Positions 14,001 through 25,476 of a stretch of 64,000 nt of DNA are shown here, piece after piece (position 1 is the stretch's first letter; the number at the start of each line of letters is the position of its first letter). The position numbers were made by a program, and so were the translations under genes. Origin of the DNA: Sipunculus nudus (lineage: Eukaryota > Annelida > Sipuncula > Golfingiida > Sipunculidae). The stretch lies in assembly GCA_026874595.1 (NCBI GenBank), contig CM049306.1, positions 55,148,019 to 55,212,018 on the forward strand, read 5' to 3'. The notes beneath the pieces are model-generated. The model made no database searches. It saw nothing but the letters and a program-made list of their open reading frames with translations, and had not been told where the DNA came from.

Positions 14001-17000
14001 TCCAAAAGTGAAGTTCTCGTAATACTCCCCAAAGTCAAACGGAAGAAAATCCGTATATAAAGTCTGTATGAAGTCCGTAGAATATCGTAGAAGTTCTGCA
14101 ATTATCAGAAAGGTCCCAAAAACTCACGAGAGTGTCACACTCTTCCGTGTCCGCTGGTATTTTTCTCTCTGCCGGCTCTGTCAACTCTGCAGTGACGTCA
14201 CATACTGGGAAAAATTCTAGATCTCAGTAAACGCACAGTATTTCTGCCACTATCAGTCCCAAATTTTCAGGAGATAATAAAAACAACATGCATTACAAGA
14301 TATAAGTTGTTGATGAAATTCAGTCCATGATGTCACGTATACCAGCCAATCAAATTAGGGCATAGTCTGGGATCTGGATGAAATCCTCCATTCACATAAC
14401 CTAATCTGCAAGGGTGAGGTTAGTTCCCATGCATGACAACAGTTTAGTCCATTGGACCGGATTACTGGTGAAGGAGGTTTAGCTTGGCCTCGATAAACAT
14501 TTGAGAAGTTTCATGTTATACTTGTGGACCTCGCCTCTTTTGAGCCAGCGCGAAGAGTATCAATAAAGGAATACTCTCACCTTTAGCGCGAATATTGGTT
14601 TCATTTATCCCTTTTGCTCATACACATACGCGCGCACAAACAAACACGTGTATATCTAATACTTATAAAAGGAAGTTGGTCCACTTGTGTATTCAATGTT
14701 CTCTGAAACCGCGTTGCGTATGACACTGTGCTGTACCTTATTTTAAAAGTTATTGCTCCCGCAGTGACCTCGCCGATAAGAGAATAAATAATTTTTAATG
14801 TATACATCATTTTGAGTGATTTTTGTGTGTTTTATATATTGCCTGGAGGCAAAGACCGGAATCACAACACAGTCATTCAACCTCCAGCACTGGATTAAGG
14901 TATATTTTAATATGAATAAACCCTGCTGTCAGTGACATTGCATGTTTGACCTGGCATTTGACCATGTAACTGACCCCCTTGCACGGTCAGTTAAATGTGA
15001 ACCACAGGTGACTCTCGATCCCTTGGCACTCATTTCTTATGTCAGCATCCAGGGGGATGCCTGACATACGTAGTAGTTAATTTTATTTAAAAAAAAAAAA
15101 CGAACCGCCAATTGCACTCTTTTATTGTTCCAGGTTGTCATCATTAAATGGTGACCGTCTGTTTGTCCGTCCGTCTGTCCGACCGTCCAAGATAAGGTGT
15201 TAGCGCATACAGTTTTCCACACTCACGTCCATGACACACCATTATGGGGCAACCCCAAGTTTGAACAAGGATGACCCAGTTCACATAGGCAATGATATAA
15301 AATGATTAAGTGCATTAACTTGAGGAAAGGACAACATTGATGCACTACCCTATGGTCAAGTTCGAACATGGATTTCACACGGGTGTTACTTTTTGTTAAT
15401 GATATGATTATTATACACTCATCAGTCTTTTTACGATGTGTCTCACAGGTATTCGGCACCATTTCCTGAGCTACTTAATAATAATTCATTATGATAATTC
15501 ATTTAATAATAAAGCCCAATCATACTTCCGTTTCAATGCGCTGTACAGCATTAACAGATCAGTTTATAATAAAACGCCATTCAATAAATAAAAGAATATC
15601 AGCCGACTAGATAATACTGAATTATACTGAAATGGTAAAATTAGTGACTAAATATAGGCTTCCTTAAAAAGGAATGTCTTTAACTTCTTTATAAGTCTCA
15701 TTAGACCTCTGATGTCTGCAGGCAATGTGTTCCATAGTTTAGACAGAGAGAACATACGATTCCCATACCTGCGTGAAACTCGGGACACGACCAGCATCAT
15801 CTGATCTGAAGAGTTCTCTTCCAGGTTGATCCACAGCTAACATTTCTTGCTGGTAATGCAGTGGCATTCGTTCCATGCAAGGATTGTTGTACAGTGGGCA
15901 GAATATTTTGTATTCTATGCGCTGTTTCACAGGCAGCCAATGGAGCTGGTATAGCACTGGGGTGATGTGATCGCTCCGTTTTGTGCTAGTTAGCGGACTA
16001 GCGCCCTTGTTTTGAGCTATTGTAGACGGTATAATTCCTTGTCAGTGACTTTTTACAAGAAGTCTATCATGGAGGTATAAACGAGACGTTAATGTTGCAT
16101 GATTCACCTTCTTGCATGCACTTTCTGTAAGATGAAGTCTAATTTTTGCCATGCGTCGCAAGTGATAGTATACACTGCGAGTCGTCGAGCCCATCTTCTG
16201 CTTCATAGATAGCACATTATAAAAGACTGCGCCGAGATTCTGTATAGAACATGCCGTGAGAGGCGGGGATTAAAGATAATTTTTTTTTCTAAAGATCAAC
16301 TTTTCTTGTGCCCGTTTATATATTGTTTTTCTAAATATCACTGTGACTGAGCAAAATTAGGCAAAATAACTAAAAATAATAAATAATCTTTAAATAAAAA
16401 AGGAATGTGCATAAACGTGGACCAGAGGCCTATGATGTTTATTTTTATATTGACGAACTTTTAGCGTGTCAATATTAATGCTTCAGGAGAAGGGGACATG
16501 TTTTAAAAGGGTTATTGGAACGTTTGAGGATAATATGGCATCTTCGATGGAAGAAACAACTAGTCTATAGTTCTTACAATTAGAGTCTCAAAATAAACAG
16601 GAAAAAGTTAATATGTGGAACAGATCTAATATGTTCCCTGCTTGATGTGGGAATAGCTAGAAATAAAGTTGTGAATACATGTATGAATTTTGGGACGGGT
16701 CAATGTTACAGACCAAGATTACCTCTGTGACCTTGAAAACTGCATGAAAGTCATCCATATTCGATTTTGACCTAGGCCTTCATGAGGTTCGTCAATGCTG
16801 CAAGTTTGGTGACTGTGTCTGAAATTCTGTTCGAGCTATTGTTTAAATTATATAACATGGCATGACCCATTTAAATCCAATTCATGATTGATTGGAAGGG
16901 CCACCTATAAACAGACTTTACCCTGTATGTTTTACATAATATGACCAAATCTTTTTTCAGTACTTGAGGGATCATCTGGCCCTCGGCAACACCAGTGAGC

Positions 17001-18846
17001 TGACAGCCCTGTCAACGTACCCACTGAAAGTCGAATATTTGAAGGAATGCAGGAAACCGGAAGTGGCATGGAAGAGAACCAGACTTCCGGATAGGGTGCT
17101 CGACATCCTTAATAACGTGGAGGAAAAAGGAATAAGCGGCACGCTGTCCAGTCCCCACGACGAGGTAAAAATTAATCATCCTATCAAATAAAAGGGAAAA
17201 AATATTGTTCCTTAAACAGAATCATATTACACTCTTCTGTACTTTAAAAGGAGGCCATGCCAATAGGCATGCACTTTACACAAAGAGGGGGGGGGGGATA
17301 ATATACACTGTTCGACACCTAGCCCATCCCCCTATGCCGCTATGAAACATTTAGTAGCGTCTGCTTCCACTCAAAATATTAAGTAACCGCTCTCTGGATA
17401 AGAACGAGTTGAAGTGGGACTTTGCTGTTACAAGGCCTTTCCAAAACGGCATATTTTAGGAATAGAGTCACCGGAATAAGAAAACCCAGTTTGATAAGAG
17501 ATAAGATATTCTAACACGACGGTTGGGGAGGGGTCCGTTTGTGCCCCCCCCCCCCCCCCCCCCCATTGTCAGGTGCCTGTGCTCAAATCACACGTTTCCC
17601 AGGCTATGTAATTATTATTGTAATGACAATAAAAAATTGACTTACTACAAGATAAATAAAACACGTATCTTTCTCACAGAGATGTATGCGTTAGATATTT
17701 TTATATGAACTATACATGTCTTTATCGAAGATGTCGCATTCAGAGAACAACAAAAAATATGTATTGTTTACAAGTCTTAAGCTGAAAGGTTTATCGTTTA
17801 GAACAAACAAAACGAAAGATATGGCCCTGATATTTGTCTCTCAGAAAGGAAAGAACATTATTTAATATGCATGAAAAGACAATAACGCTGCTTTACGGTA
17901 AATGTATTGCTGTCTCTGGACTAAAACTTGTATCCTGTAAATAATGCTGAGGCAGACAAACAAACAATGTTCATATACAGAATAAAATTCATGTGTGCAT
18001 TTAAGATATGACTCTTCAAATAAACTAAAGTAAAGGTAGTTTTGTGAAAGGAAGGGGCGGGGACGTCAGCATTTGCGTGAATATGGAACAGGTCGATTCA
18101 TCTACCAAGTTGTTTCTTCCGCAATCGTGGGCGATTAAATCATTTTACTTTTCTTTCTGTACTGAACATTTTGGATATAATGTATTTTTCAGAATGACGT
18201 GATTTTGGAACCATCAGACAAGTGTTACCTGGAGAGCCGTCGCATCCAGGAATTTCTGGGTGAAGCTGTCAGTACATATCACGAACACGGGATGGTATAT
18301 ACCTCACTGGTCGCGTTTTACCTGGCATTGGCAGTTGCAATTGGCGCCCTTTCTTGGGTATTCTACGTCGGAGAGCTCAGACATATAGAAAACAAAGAAT
18401 TATGTGACGACAAAGAACTGGTGTACTTGGGGAGGTACTTATTTGCTGGATTTGCTCTTGTGGCTCTGCAGATTGTGGTTCCCGTGATTGGGTTGGGGAT
18501 GGTTTGTGCTCAGTGCCGGCGGGTCAGGTCGTTATTCCTCTACAACATACACAAATGGTTCGTGGTTTGGCTTGCGTTGGGTCTTGTCTTGTCTTTGGCA
18601 TTGATGGGTTTAGGTGTTGGACTTGCCGTGCTCTATAACGAAATAGAAAACCTCGTAAATTGTCATGAAACCGCTTCCAGAATTCTCATTAGCCTGGGAT
18701 GCATATCAGTTGTTCAAATGGCATTTGCGGCCATTTTGTTCACTGTCTGCTTGGTCACTATCATTAGAAGTACTCTATGCTATAAATACTGCTGCACCTA
18801 TTGTACAAAACCTGAAAATGATGCAGCAGATACCTCTAGAAACTAG
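10200..18846 (+). CDS. Membrane-anchored cGAS-like (Mab-21 family) nucleotidyltransferase, 3 exons, 577 aa
   Basis: Exons 10,200-11,075, 16,961-17,164 and 18,193-18,846 join in phase 0 at GT/AG borders and predict 577 residues. Residues 97-112 carry the nucleotidyltransferase signature: GS at 97-98, then EGTKV, then E110-F-D112. The third acidic residue is D226 in KVDITLAI, so all three metal-binding carboxylates are present. CIKAVK joined to YLRDHLAL and the STYPLKVEYL..EC stretch match the C-terminal helical half of Mab-21/cGAS-like proteins. Family members (cGAS, cGLRs) make cyclic dinucleotides after sensing nucleic acid. The last exon adds four hydrophobic segments at about 394-418, 440-465, 482-507 and 522-551 and a Cys-rich end, predicting membrane anchoring with the enzyme domain cytosolic. 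Ligand and product cannot be told from sequence. Family call is confident; activity and exact splicing are inferred. Confidence 0.87.
11695..12180. repeat. Tandem duplication in intron 1, two ~150-bp copies
   Basis: 11,695-11,850 and 12,026-12,180 share 'attcc(t/c)gcaaaactgtgg', 'cagacagacatac.gacaaag' and 'gtgacac' in order, offset by about 331 bp and moderately diverged. Confidence 0.7.
12429..12632. mobile_element. hAT-like MITE, family 1
   Basis: A 204-bp element with terminal inverted repeats: the left end is CAGAAGCGGATC and the right end, read inverted, is CAGGGGCGGATCCAGGATTT. It carries an internal poly-C tract. CAG-initial ends and related copies at 34.74 and 38.34 kb define the family. 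hAT elements make 8-bp target duplications, but none is clear here. Confidence 0.6.
13568..13612. repeat. Short interspersed repeat, copy 2
   Basis: Matches 9,340-9,405 through 'agccgctgacggcgtcg' and 'cgccagt'. Lies within intron 1 of the cGAS-like gene. Confidence 0.35.
14183..14402. repeat. Interspersed repeat shared with QARS1 intron 10
   Basis: About 220 bp are collinear with 61,967-62,187. Shared blocks are 'tgtcaactc.gcagtga', 'gggaaaaattctagatctca', 'cccaaattttcag', 'aacaacatg.att', 'ccagccaatca/ccaaccaatca' and 'ggatgaa'. Both copies contain a TGACGTCAC or closely placed GACGTCAC element. The family is not recognised. Presence in two unrelated introns shows it is mobile or dispersed. 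Confidence 0.65.
15648..16262 (-). pseudogene. LINE reverse-transcriptase 3' remnant, antisense in intron 1
   Basis: Conceptual translation on the minus strand gives the end of a CR1/L2-like non-LTR retrotransposon polyprotein. It includes a segment like SVYYHLRRMAKIRLHLTES, then HITPVLYQLHWLPVKQRIEY, then RRYGNRMFSLSKLWNTLPAD ending in a stop at 15,648-15,650. The LHWLPVKxRIxYKI block and the FS..KLWNTLP block are hallmarks of that protein end. An in-frame TGA at 16,043-16,045 and a frame shift near 15,780 show it is dead. The upstream RT and endonuclease parts are missing. Confidence 0.8.
16961..17164 (+). CDS. cGAS-like gene exon 2: C-terminal helical part of Mab-21 domain
   Basis: Acceptor cttttttcag, donor GAG|gtaaaa; 68 complete codons, phase 0 on both sides (residues 293-360). 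It encodes YLRDHLALGNTSELTALSTY, then PLKVEYLKEC, then a tryptophan-containing segment and RLPDRVLDILNNVEEKGISG. Mab-21/cGLR proteins have the matching order: conserved helix, (S/T)Y.LK, then W, then an R/L-D-L helix and a G-x-L turn. Confidence 0.85.
17165..18192 (+). other. Intron 2 of the cGAS-like gene
   Basis: 1.0-kb intron from gtaaaa to a tgtatttttcag acceptor. Contains poly-G (near 17,287) and poly-C (17,546-17,564) tracts and otherwise unremarkable AT-rich sequence. Confidence 0.8.
18193..18846 (+). CDS. cGAS-like gene exon 3: four-transmembrane C-terminal domain
   Basis: 217 codons plus TAG (residues 361-577). A charged helix (YLESRRIQEFLGEAV) precedes four hydrophobic stretches: VYTSLVAFYLALAVAIGALS..., LFAGFALVALQIVVPVIGLG..., WFVVWLALGLVLSLALMGLG... 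and ISVVQMAFAAILFTVCLVTI. Two short loops separate pairs 1-2 and 3-4, and the segment between 2 and 3 is basic (CRRVRS). The end is Cys-rich (C556, C560, C561, C564), suitable for lipid modification. I do not recognise this domain as a named family. It is not part of the usual cGAS or Mab-21 fold. Linkage to exons 1-2 rests on matching phase, orientation and good splice sites. Confidence 0.85.
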   Translation, partial: NDVILEPSDKCYLESRRIQEFLGEAVSTYHEHGMVYTSLVAFYLALAVAIGALSWVFYVGELRHIENKELCDDKELVYLGRYLFAGFALVALQIVVPVIGLGMVCAQCRRVRSLFLYNIHKWFVVWLALGLVLSLALMGLGVGLAVLYNEIENLVNCHETASRILISLGCISVVQMAFAAILFTVCLVTIIRSTLCYKYCCTYCTKPENDAADTSRN

Positions 18847-19075
18847 GATGATGCACCCTGGGAAAGCCCTTTTGCAATAAATGATGTCGCCCGATGATGT
18901 ACCCTAGGATAGCTATGGTGTGACAAATAATGCGGCAGGTACTGCTAGGTACTAGGATGATGCACCCTGGGATAGCTCTGGTGCGACAATTGATGAAGTA
19001 GATACTTCCAGGAACGCCCATTGATGCACCCTGGGATAGCTATGGTGTAACGAATGATGCACAAGTAACCTAGGT
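18820..19075 (+). repeat. ~63-bp minisatellite spanning the stop codon of the cGAS-like gene
   Basis: Four units recur with 'gatg(c/t)accct(g/a)gga.agc' starting at 18,850, 18,896, 18,959 and 19,023, spacings 46, 63 and 64 bp. Each also holds 'aatgatgc.gca..tac.t' and 'ctag(g)'. The last codons (NDAADTSRN) and the stop lie in the first unit. The array runs into the 3' UTR. Confidence 0.8.
18876..18881 (+). terminator. Polyadenylation signal AATAAA, proximal
   Basis: AATAAA 30 bp after the stop of the cGAS-like gene, inside the minisatellite. Confidence 0.4.
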
Positions 19076-19122
19076 GTTCTTATACCCCATTATATTGCTT
19101 TGTTTCTTTGAATATATGCAAA

Positions 19123-19128
19123 AATAAA
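19123..19128 (+). terminator. Polyadenylation signal AATAAA, distal
   Basis: AATAAA followed by T/GT-rich sequence (tttgtcatgtgtgtc) suits cleavage and polyadenylation. It would give a 3' UTR of about 300 nt and is the more likely 3' end of the cGAS-like transcript. Confidence 0.5.
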
Positions 19129-20164
19129 TTTGTCATGTGTGTCACATATCAGTGCTCGGTCCATGTAAGCAGAGCAAGTATAAGCCCCACCAAACGGATA
19201 CAGTATGACCAATATGTATATGTATTTAAGTAAAACAAGCCGAATATATAATCAGTACTGTGCGGACTTCATTTTGCAATCTATGAAGGGGTTTAGATTT
19301 GTTTATATTTTACAAGTGTGTAAATATGTTAAGCAGGTTGTGAGTTTTTTATACTGCAATGATTGGCTATATCAGTCAAACAGCAGTTAACTTTAACAAA
19401 GAATATAAAGAAGCACTGACAACAGATACCACAGCTTGTCAACCGAGGCACATTTTACAAAAACAACACACTCGGCTTTTTATATAGCGCATGTACGCTC
19501 ATACCGCAGCGGTTATGTAGGCTACTGCGGTCGTCCCAGTTCTCACTCGTCGGAACCGCAGATTTGAATATTCAGACAAGTATCAATTTTATGATAAATT
19601 AACTACACATGAGGACCTTGAATTCAAAGAGATAAACATATACCTTTACACAAATAATTCTTAAACATATATTCTTGACGTACACCAGCTGTCAAACCAA
19701 CAAAGAACTGCATACTCTGGTGTACCTTGGATGTTCATTCTTGTAGGCATTTTTTGTGTGTGCGGGTTAGAGAGACAGTGCGAAATATGCACTGAAGTAT
19801 CAAAGACTGTACGCTGAATTGAATGTAGAAATATTAATTTTGAGAAACGGCTCTGAACTGTGTGAGGTTTTCACGAACATCGCTAATGCAGAGTTATATT
19901 ATTTAGGTGCATACATATGCTAAAGCCCTTTGGCATGGGAGGATCCGTCAGTTTGACAGAATACAAATACAAGAAACAAATAAGACTGCCTAAAAGTGCC
20001 CACATTATAGAGGTGCCCACTGTGCGGAGCTGCCCACGAAGAGAGGTACGACTGTGATTTTCAGCTGTTATCCTTGCGGTTACCCACTTTCTATTAAAAA
20101 TGCTTTTATAATTTATCCTAAACGTATGATATGACAGCCTAGACTGTTTTCTAAAATAAACCTG

Positions 20165-20370
20165 CACTGAAGGTTCTATAAAGAACTCTACACTTAGGTT
20201 CCACAAGAACCGTTTAAGGTTTCCCCAATCAGTCCATTGGGAAGAACCTGGGGGGGGGGTCGTCTTAGAACCTCTAAAGAGATTCTATATGCACCTCACA
20301 GGTTCCATAAAACAACCCTCGTGAGGTGTAAAAAAGAATCCCGTTTTTAAGGTTCCAGTTGGGTCAGCGA
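20165..20370. repeat. GGTTC/GAACC-rich repeat
   Basis: Seven or more alternating AGGTTC and GAACC/GAAC words (aggttctataaagaac, aggttccacaagaacc, gggaagaacc, ttagaacctctaaag, aggttccataaaac, aggttccagttggg) give many short hairpins within about 200 bp. Looks like a decayed foldback or MITE element. Confidence 0.5.
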
Positions 20371-22258
20371 AAGTGGGTGTCGCATGGTTAAAATTTAGGC
20401 ATATTTTGTTAATTTTATTTTTTTTATACCAAAATACTGAACTTGATTTACACGCAAGTAATGGAAAACTGAGAGTATAAAATGTAAAAAAAGCCCAAAT
20501 CAATCGAACATATTACAAAAGGTAATGTAAAAATTTCATCATCATCATTCATAGATTATTTAGATTTATATTAGTTTTATACTGTGTATATAGTTATATT
20601 TTACAGTATATATCATAATCTTTTACGATTTTTATCTCATATATATATCGCATTTATAACATTTATTTTTATAGTGAAAGCCAAAATATCTTTGAATATG
20701 CTTCAATTTATATAATTTGTCTGAAATGTGTATTAATTATACACCATTTCTTGTTGCATTATATGATGACTTATGATATATCGCAACATGTATTCACATG
20801 ACATATTACGTGTCTTTTTTTTTAAATGACGATTGAGACATGTTCGTGTTATATTGCATGTAATTACAAGGTGATTTGATTTGAACGCATGCAAGCATGC
20901 TTCTATATAATGTCTCATTTTCAAACAAGATTCTGCCAGGTACGACATCATGTAAAATCAGAAAATAAAATTTATCAATAAGTATATGTACTAATTAAAA
21001 TCGGATATTCTTTTTAAATGGTGGGTTCTTTTTATCTACTATAATAACTAGTATATCCTGAGCGTAACTTTGTTATGACAGAGTATCTAGTAGAATTTTA
21101 TTTCCACCTGGATGATGTTACATTTTTCCTTGGATCGTTGGTTTCTTTTGAACGGATAATAATAAAATTTTGTGCCGGGATAGGGAAATACCCAAGGGCC
21201 AATCCATTTAATTTTGAATTTAATATATAAATAATAAATATTAATTTAGAAGGAAATATACAGCTACATATTGGGAATCTTTGGTACACGGGAAGACCGA
21301 TCCATTGATAGTTATTAGGGCCAGCCCTGTGTAAGCTAACAGGGCATTACTATGCATCGGTCGAGATATATTGGGTCTGTCACTGGCGGAAAAGGGGAGG
21401 GGGGATTTGCTTCTGTCTTTGGAAAAGGGGGGGGGGAGGCTCAACAAACGGCATTGCACAGGTAAAGAAGTGTGCTGCTGTATGCATGGAGTGCTAGAAG
21501 ATGATATGCATAACCCTTGCATATACAGGTAAGAAAACGGAGCCATACAGGAGCAAATTCCGGCGCTGCTTTCCAGTGTTAAGCTATCTCTCAGATATTT
21601 TGGTAAAAAAAAATGGCAGAACGCACTCCCTGCGCGCCTCCTCTTGACCGGCCCCGGCTATTGGGGCTATGCTGCCTACTACCATGATTGCATTTTCATG
21701 TGCAAATTTGTTATCCTTGATACATCGGTATGTATCCATGTACAACATGAACAGTATGAAAGACATAAAGGGGACCCAGCATTATTTTAACAAATTATAA
21801 ATAAAAGATAAACCACATGGAAATGATTTCTTTTTTGTTAATCATTTTGTTTAATAAGGGAAAAAATGGGCTCCTTCACCTTCCCTGCCAGATACAAAAA
21901 TATAAACATTAAAGATTTTATAAGGTACAAATATCACTATATCTAAAGGGGCAACCTAGGTTCTAGATCACCTAACCTTACCTACCTTGGGTAACCTTTT
22001 TGTGGGTGGACCATGGCGCAGAAAGCAGTTTGTTACTCCAAATTTATAGTAAAAAAAAGCCTTCTGCGGTTGTACCCACAAGGCGCTTGCCTTGCTGCAC
22101 TAGCAATTCTACAATAATTGTTCATATGTAATAAATGCCCGTTTACCTTAATGTAGTGAATAATATTACAAATGTAAGTTTTGTTTCATATTCTGGCAAA
22201 GAACGGGTATTTTGGCAATATGAGCGGTAATAAGAGGACGTCTAAAGGCGTTGATATA

Positions 22259-22436
22259 CAGTAGAACCTGTCTTAAAGAGCACCCATGTAATAGGACCAC
22301 CTGTCTATTAGGATCACCCTCGAATGAACCGAACGCCTTCATATTAGTTATGACTGACCTGTATTATAAGACCACCTTTGAATTAAGACCACTTTTGGTC
22401 AGTCCCACAGGTGGTCTTATTACACAGGATTCACTG
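22259..22436. mobile_element. Tigger/pogo-like MITE with TA duplication
   Basis: 178-bp element flanked by TA on both sides (22,257-22,258 and 22,437-22,438). The left end is CAGTAGAACCTGT and the right end, inverted, is CAGTGAATCCTGT, so 10 of 13 bases match. Inside are repeated 'gaccacct' words. TA target duplication and CAGT ends fit the Tc1/mariner-pogo superfamily. A related copy is at 56.1-56.7 kb. Confidence 0.7.
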
Positions 22437-23050
22437 TACCAGTTTTGTAGGGCAGTGTCAGTGACTGAGCTGGTGTATGGACAAGTCAAGCGCCTGCGGT
22501 TGATCCTGAGTGACTTTTATCAAGGAAATGTAGGAAATGAACTACCATAGTTCCCAGCCTGCTTTGCGCGCAAGCTGAACTGATATGGCTTGTATTAAAT
22601 ATGTAGGGGTATAGCAATACTTTTTCTCCAGTGAAAAAAAAATAAAATGAAAAAAAAGGCACACTGCGCAGAATTGGACACTTGAGAATACGATTCTGCT
22701 GTTTAGGGATTGTGGAGTTACAATCTGACCCCCACATATCACCAGGGTTTTAACATAGCGGCGTAGAGAAGAAGACAATGCAGTTATAGGCGTAAGGGAG
22801 GAAAATTCAGAAAAGGGCGAAAGGAATTCGCCCTGATTTTTTTTCTAAATTGCCCTGATTTTCAAATGAGTACAACGATCCACATAAGTATGTATAATAT
22901 TAATGTTTAGACTTATATATGTCATTTATTTAACGAAACTGGTATTTTAAAATTGATATGAGTGCAACAAGTGCAAATGTACTAAGTTTTACAAAAACGA
23001 TCATGATTCCCATTTAAAATGTTAAGGTTGTTAGCCAAGGTGCACACACC

Positions 23051-23150
23051 CAGGGGCGTCAATACAAGGGGGGGGGGGGGGTGGGGGATATATATACCCC
23101 ACCCATAATTTAGCCGGGGGGGGGTCAATGAAATCACCCCCTCCCCCCAG
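23051..23150. mobile_element. Partial hAT-like MITE, family 2 end
   Basis: CAGGGGCGTCAATA followed by a poly-G tract resembles the left end of the MITEs at 27.44 and 39.33 kb. A matching right end was not found nearby. Confidence 0.35.
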
Positions 23151-23584
23151 ATATTTAGAGAATAAAAGTTAATATTGGAAATGAAATATATTTATAATTA
23201 GATTTATAAACTTTTGTTACATTTATGAGTTTAATATGAAATATTATATATCTTAGCCTGATTAAATAGTAACATGTACTGGAAACATATCTTATTTTTT
23301 AAAACCTTATACTTACTTGTATTATATTTGAAATTTGTCATGCAGACATTAAAGGCTACTGCACACACTTGTAGACATACTTCAGACATTTTTCAGAAGT
23401 TCAAAAGAAATAACTTTGTCTATGCTTTCTCCTTACAAACATGATGTTATTTTCTCCTGGAATTCTCCGGCTTTTGTCCTCTATAATTCGTACTGCTACT
23501 TCCGGACTTTCCGACGAACCCTGAAGTCAGTAACCACTCGGTTCCACTCATACACAGGTGTTCGAATGTACTGTGATTGGCTTC

Positions 23585-24003
23585 ATATTCGAGAGGTTGA
23601 AATTTCGCGATTTCTTAATTTTGAATGTTTTGCGATGGTTTTCATTTTCGCGATTGCACCAGAATCTATGAAATCGAAGTACAACAATATTTACATTATT
23701 ATAAAATTAAAATATCCCACAATACGTCACTCATAACCGTTATAGTAATTGTATTATGACCTGTACCACAGTCGATTTTTTGACAATATATTGCGTGTTT
23801 GCATGAGAAGGTTCCGATATACCATCCACACTTTATGTTGTTGATTAATTAGCCATGCTTTCGGAGGTGTGACAACTTATCCATTTTTGCAGATGCATCA
23901 TACCCTATTGTGCAACCTCGATAATAGGGCAGCTTATTCCCGAGGGTTTCATATTTGCGATTATATCTCATTCGCGAAAATAAAACCTTCGCGAAAAAAA
24001 GGC
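23585..24003. repeat. TTCGCGA-rich interspersed sequence
   Basis: Clusters of 'tttcgcga' and 'tcgcgaaaa' words (23,602-23,656 and 23,960-24,000) mark the two ends of a stretch with opposite orientations. This suggests the ends of a non-autonomous element of about 400 bp. No clean target duplication was found. Confidence 0.35.
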
Positions 24004-25476
24004 AACCACAGAATGCGGTTTATAAAAAATAAATATTATTGATGAATAGAGAGGTTTACATTTTTGATTACAGTAGTGGACGGTAAAGGAAGTAGAGCAC
24101 TGTGTGGAGGATGGTTTAAGGATCTGCCATTAAAATCGGTGTTTACCCTCCCCAAGACCCCCCGCCTCGTACGCCTATGAATGCAGTCCGTTCAATGGTG
24201 TTGGATAACATTTGTTTTAAGACAAATTACATAAACATGGGTGATTTTGTGGTAAGGACATTATGGAATATGTAATATTTTGTAAACATGCGTATGTTGA
24301 ATGAAAATAGAAGGCGTTTCCTTAAATATAATAAATTTTGATTTTTTGAAGTTTGACAGTTGAGACAAGTATAGTCCCGGTCGTCCCACAGTTCCATAAC
24401 AGAAGAAACTCGTTTCGAGTAGAAACGACCTCTGGCGGAAGGCAGATAAAACAGTTCTACCTTTTTCACATTCTGCATGGCATGTGAACTTAAAATATAA
24501 ACATGCTCAATATACCCAAATGCAAAAATTAATGATCCCAATACTTTTTTTATAGTCCAGGAGAAGAGTAAATCTGAATTATAGAGTACAAGGGTGCTGA
24601 CTAGTGGAAAATGTCATGCAAGCAGCCATGTCTGATCAAACGACAGGCTGTTTCAGAGAACCCAGGTGGTGTCAGACCGACAAATAAAATGTTATAACAT
24701 TTTAGATAACTATTTAACTATTATTATGTAAATTTGCAGTGGATATGCCAATCTAACAGACTTAAAGCAGACATCGTCTAGAAAAAAAAATGAGAAGATT
24801 GCAGTTTAAAATTTAGAACTGATTGTTTTATTTGTACACTGCAGTGAAGGCGTGGCAATACCACTACATGCAATTTCCGGTCAGCTTGAATGGTACATGT
24901 TTCGCTAGTACTTCACGATACCACAGGCGCTTGAATTGCTATATTAGTGTAGATTTCGGTAAAATTTATTACTTTTCTGGCTCATTTCCTTATAACTATT
25001 ACTTATCTGACAATTACGGTCAGCCAATCATGCACGTACTTCACATTTAGCCCGAAACCGATGTCCGCATGCGCGTTTCACTAGTCACAATATAGGTGAT
25101 ATAGGTGTCGGACTTAACGACGGGCGTTCTTGCCTGCCTATCCCAAATATTAAGTAAATATAATAAAGAGACTAGCAATTACCCGCACGGTTTGGGGTTC
25201 AGTTCGTTCTGATGTCAAATACTCTGCCATAGTTGATCGAATGTCTTGGTTGTACAATGTTACCGTCATAAGCTCTCTTTGAAGACGACATATGGTGTTA
25301 GTATTCCGCCTTTTAACTGATCTTGTGTCTGAGTCTGGATGACTTTGATGAATACGTTCCGGTACGACCCCGGTAGAGATGACATATGTGATCTGACTTT
25401 CAGTGTAAAAACGAACAAATAAGCGCTGAGACGTGTTCTCGGAAATCGCATTCCCATTATCACTTACATGGTCGGG

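Larger units (their letters stand above)
11076..16960 (+). other. Intron 1 of the cGAS-like gene, repeat-filled
   Basis: 5.9-kb intron bounded by gtaaag and a T-rich tract ending cttttttcag. It contains a tandem duplication (11.7/12.04 kb), a hAT-like MITE (12.43 kb), small interspersed repeats (13.57 and 14.18 kb) and an antisense LINE remnant (15.65-16.26 kb). I see no additional exon. Confidence 0.75.
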
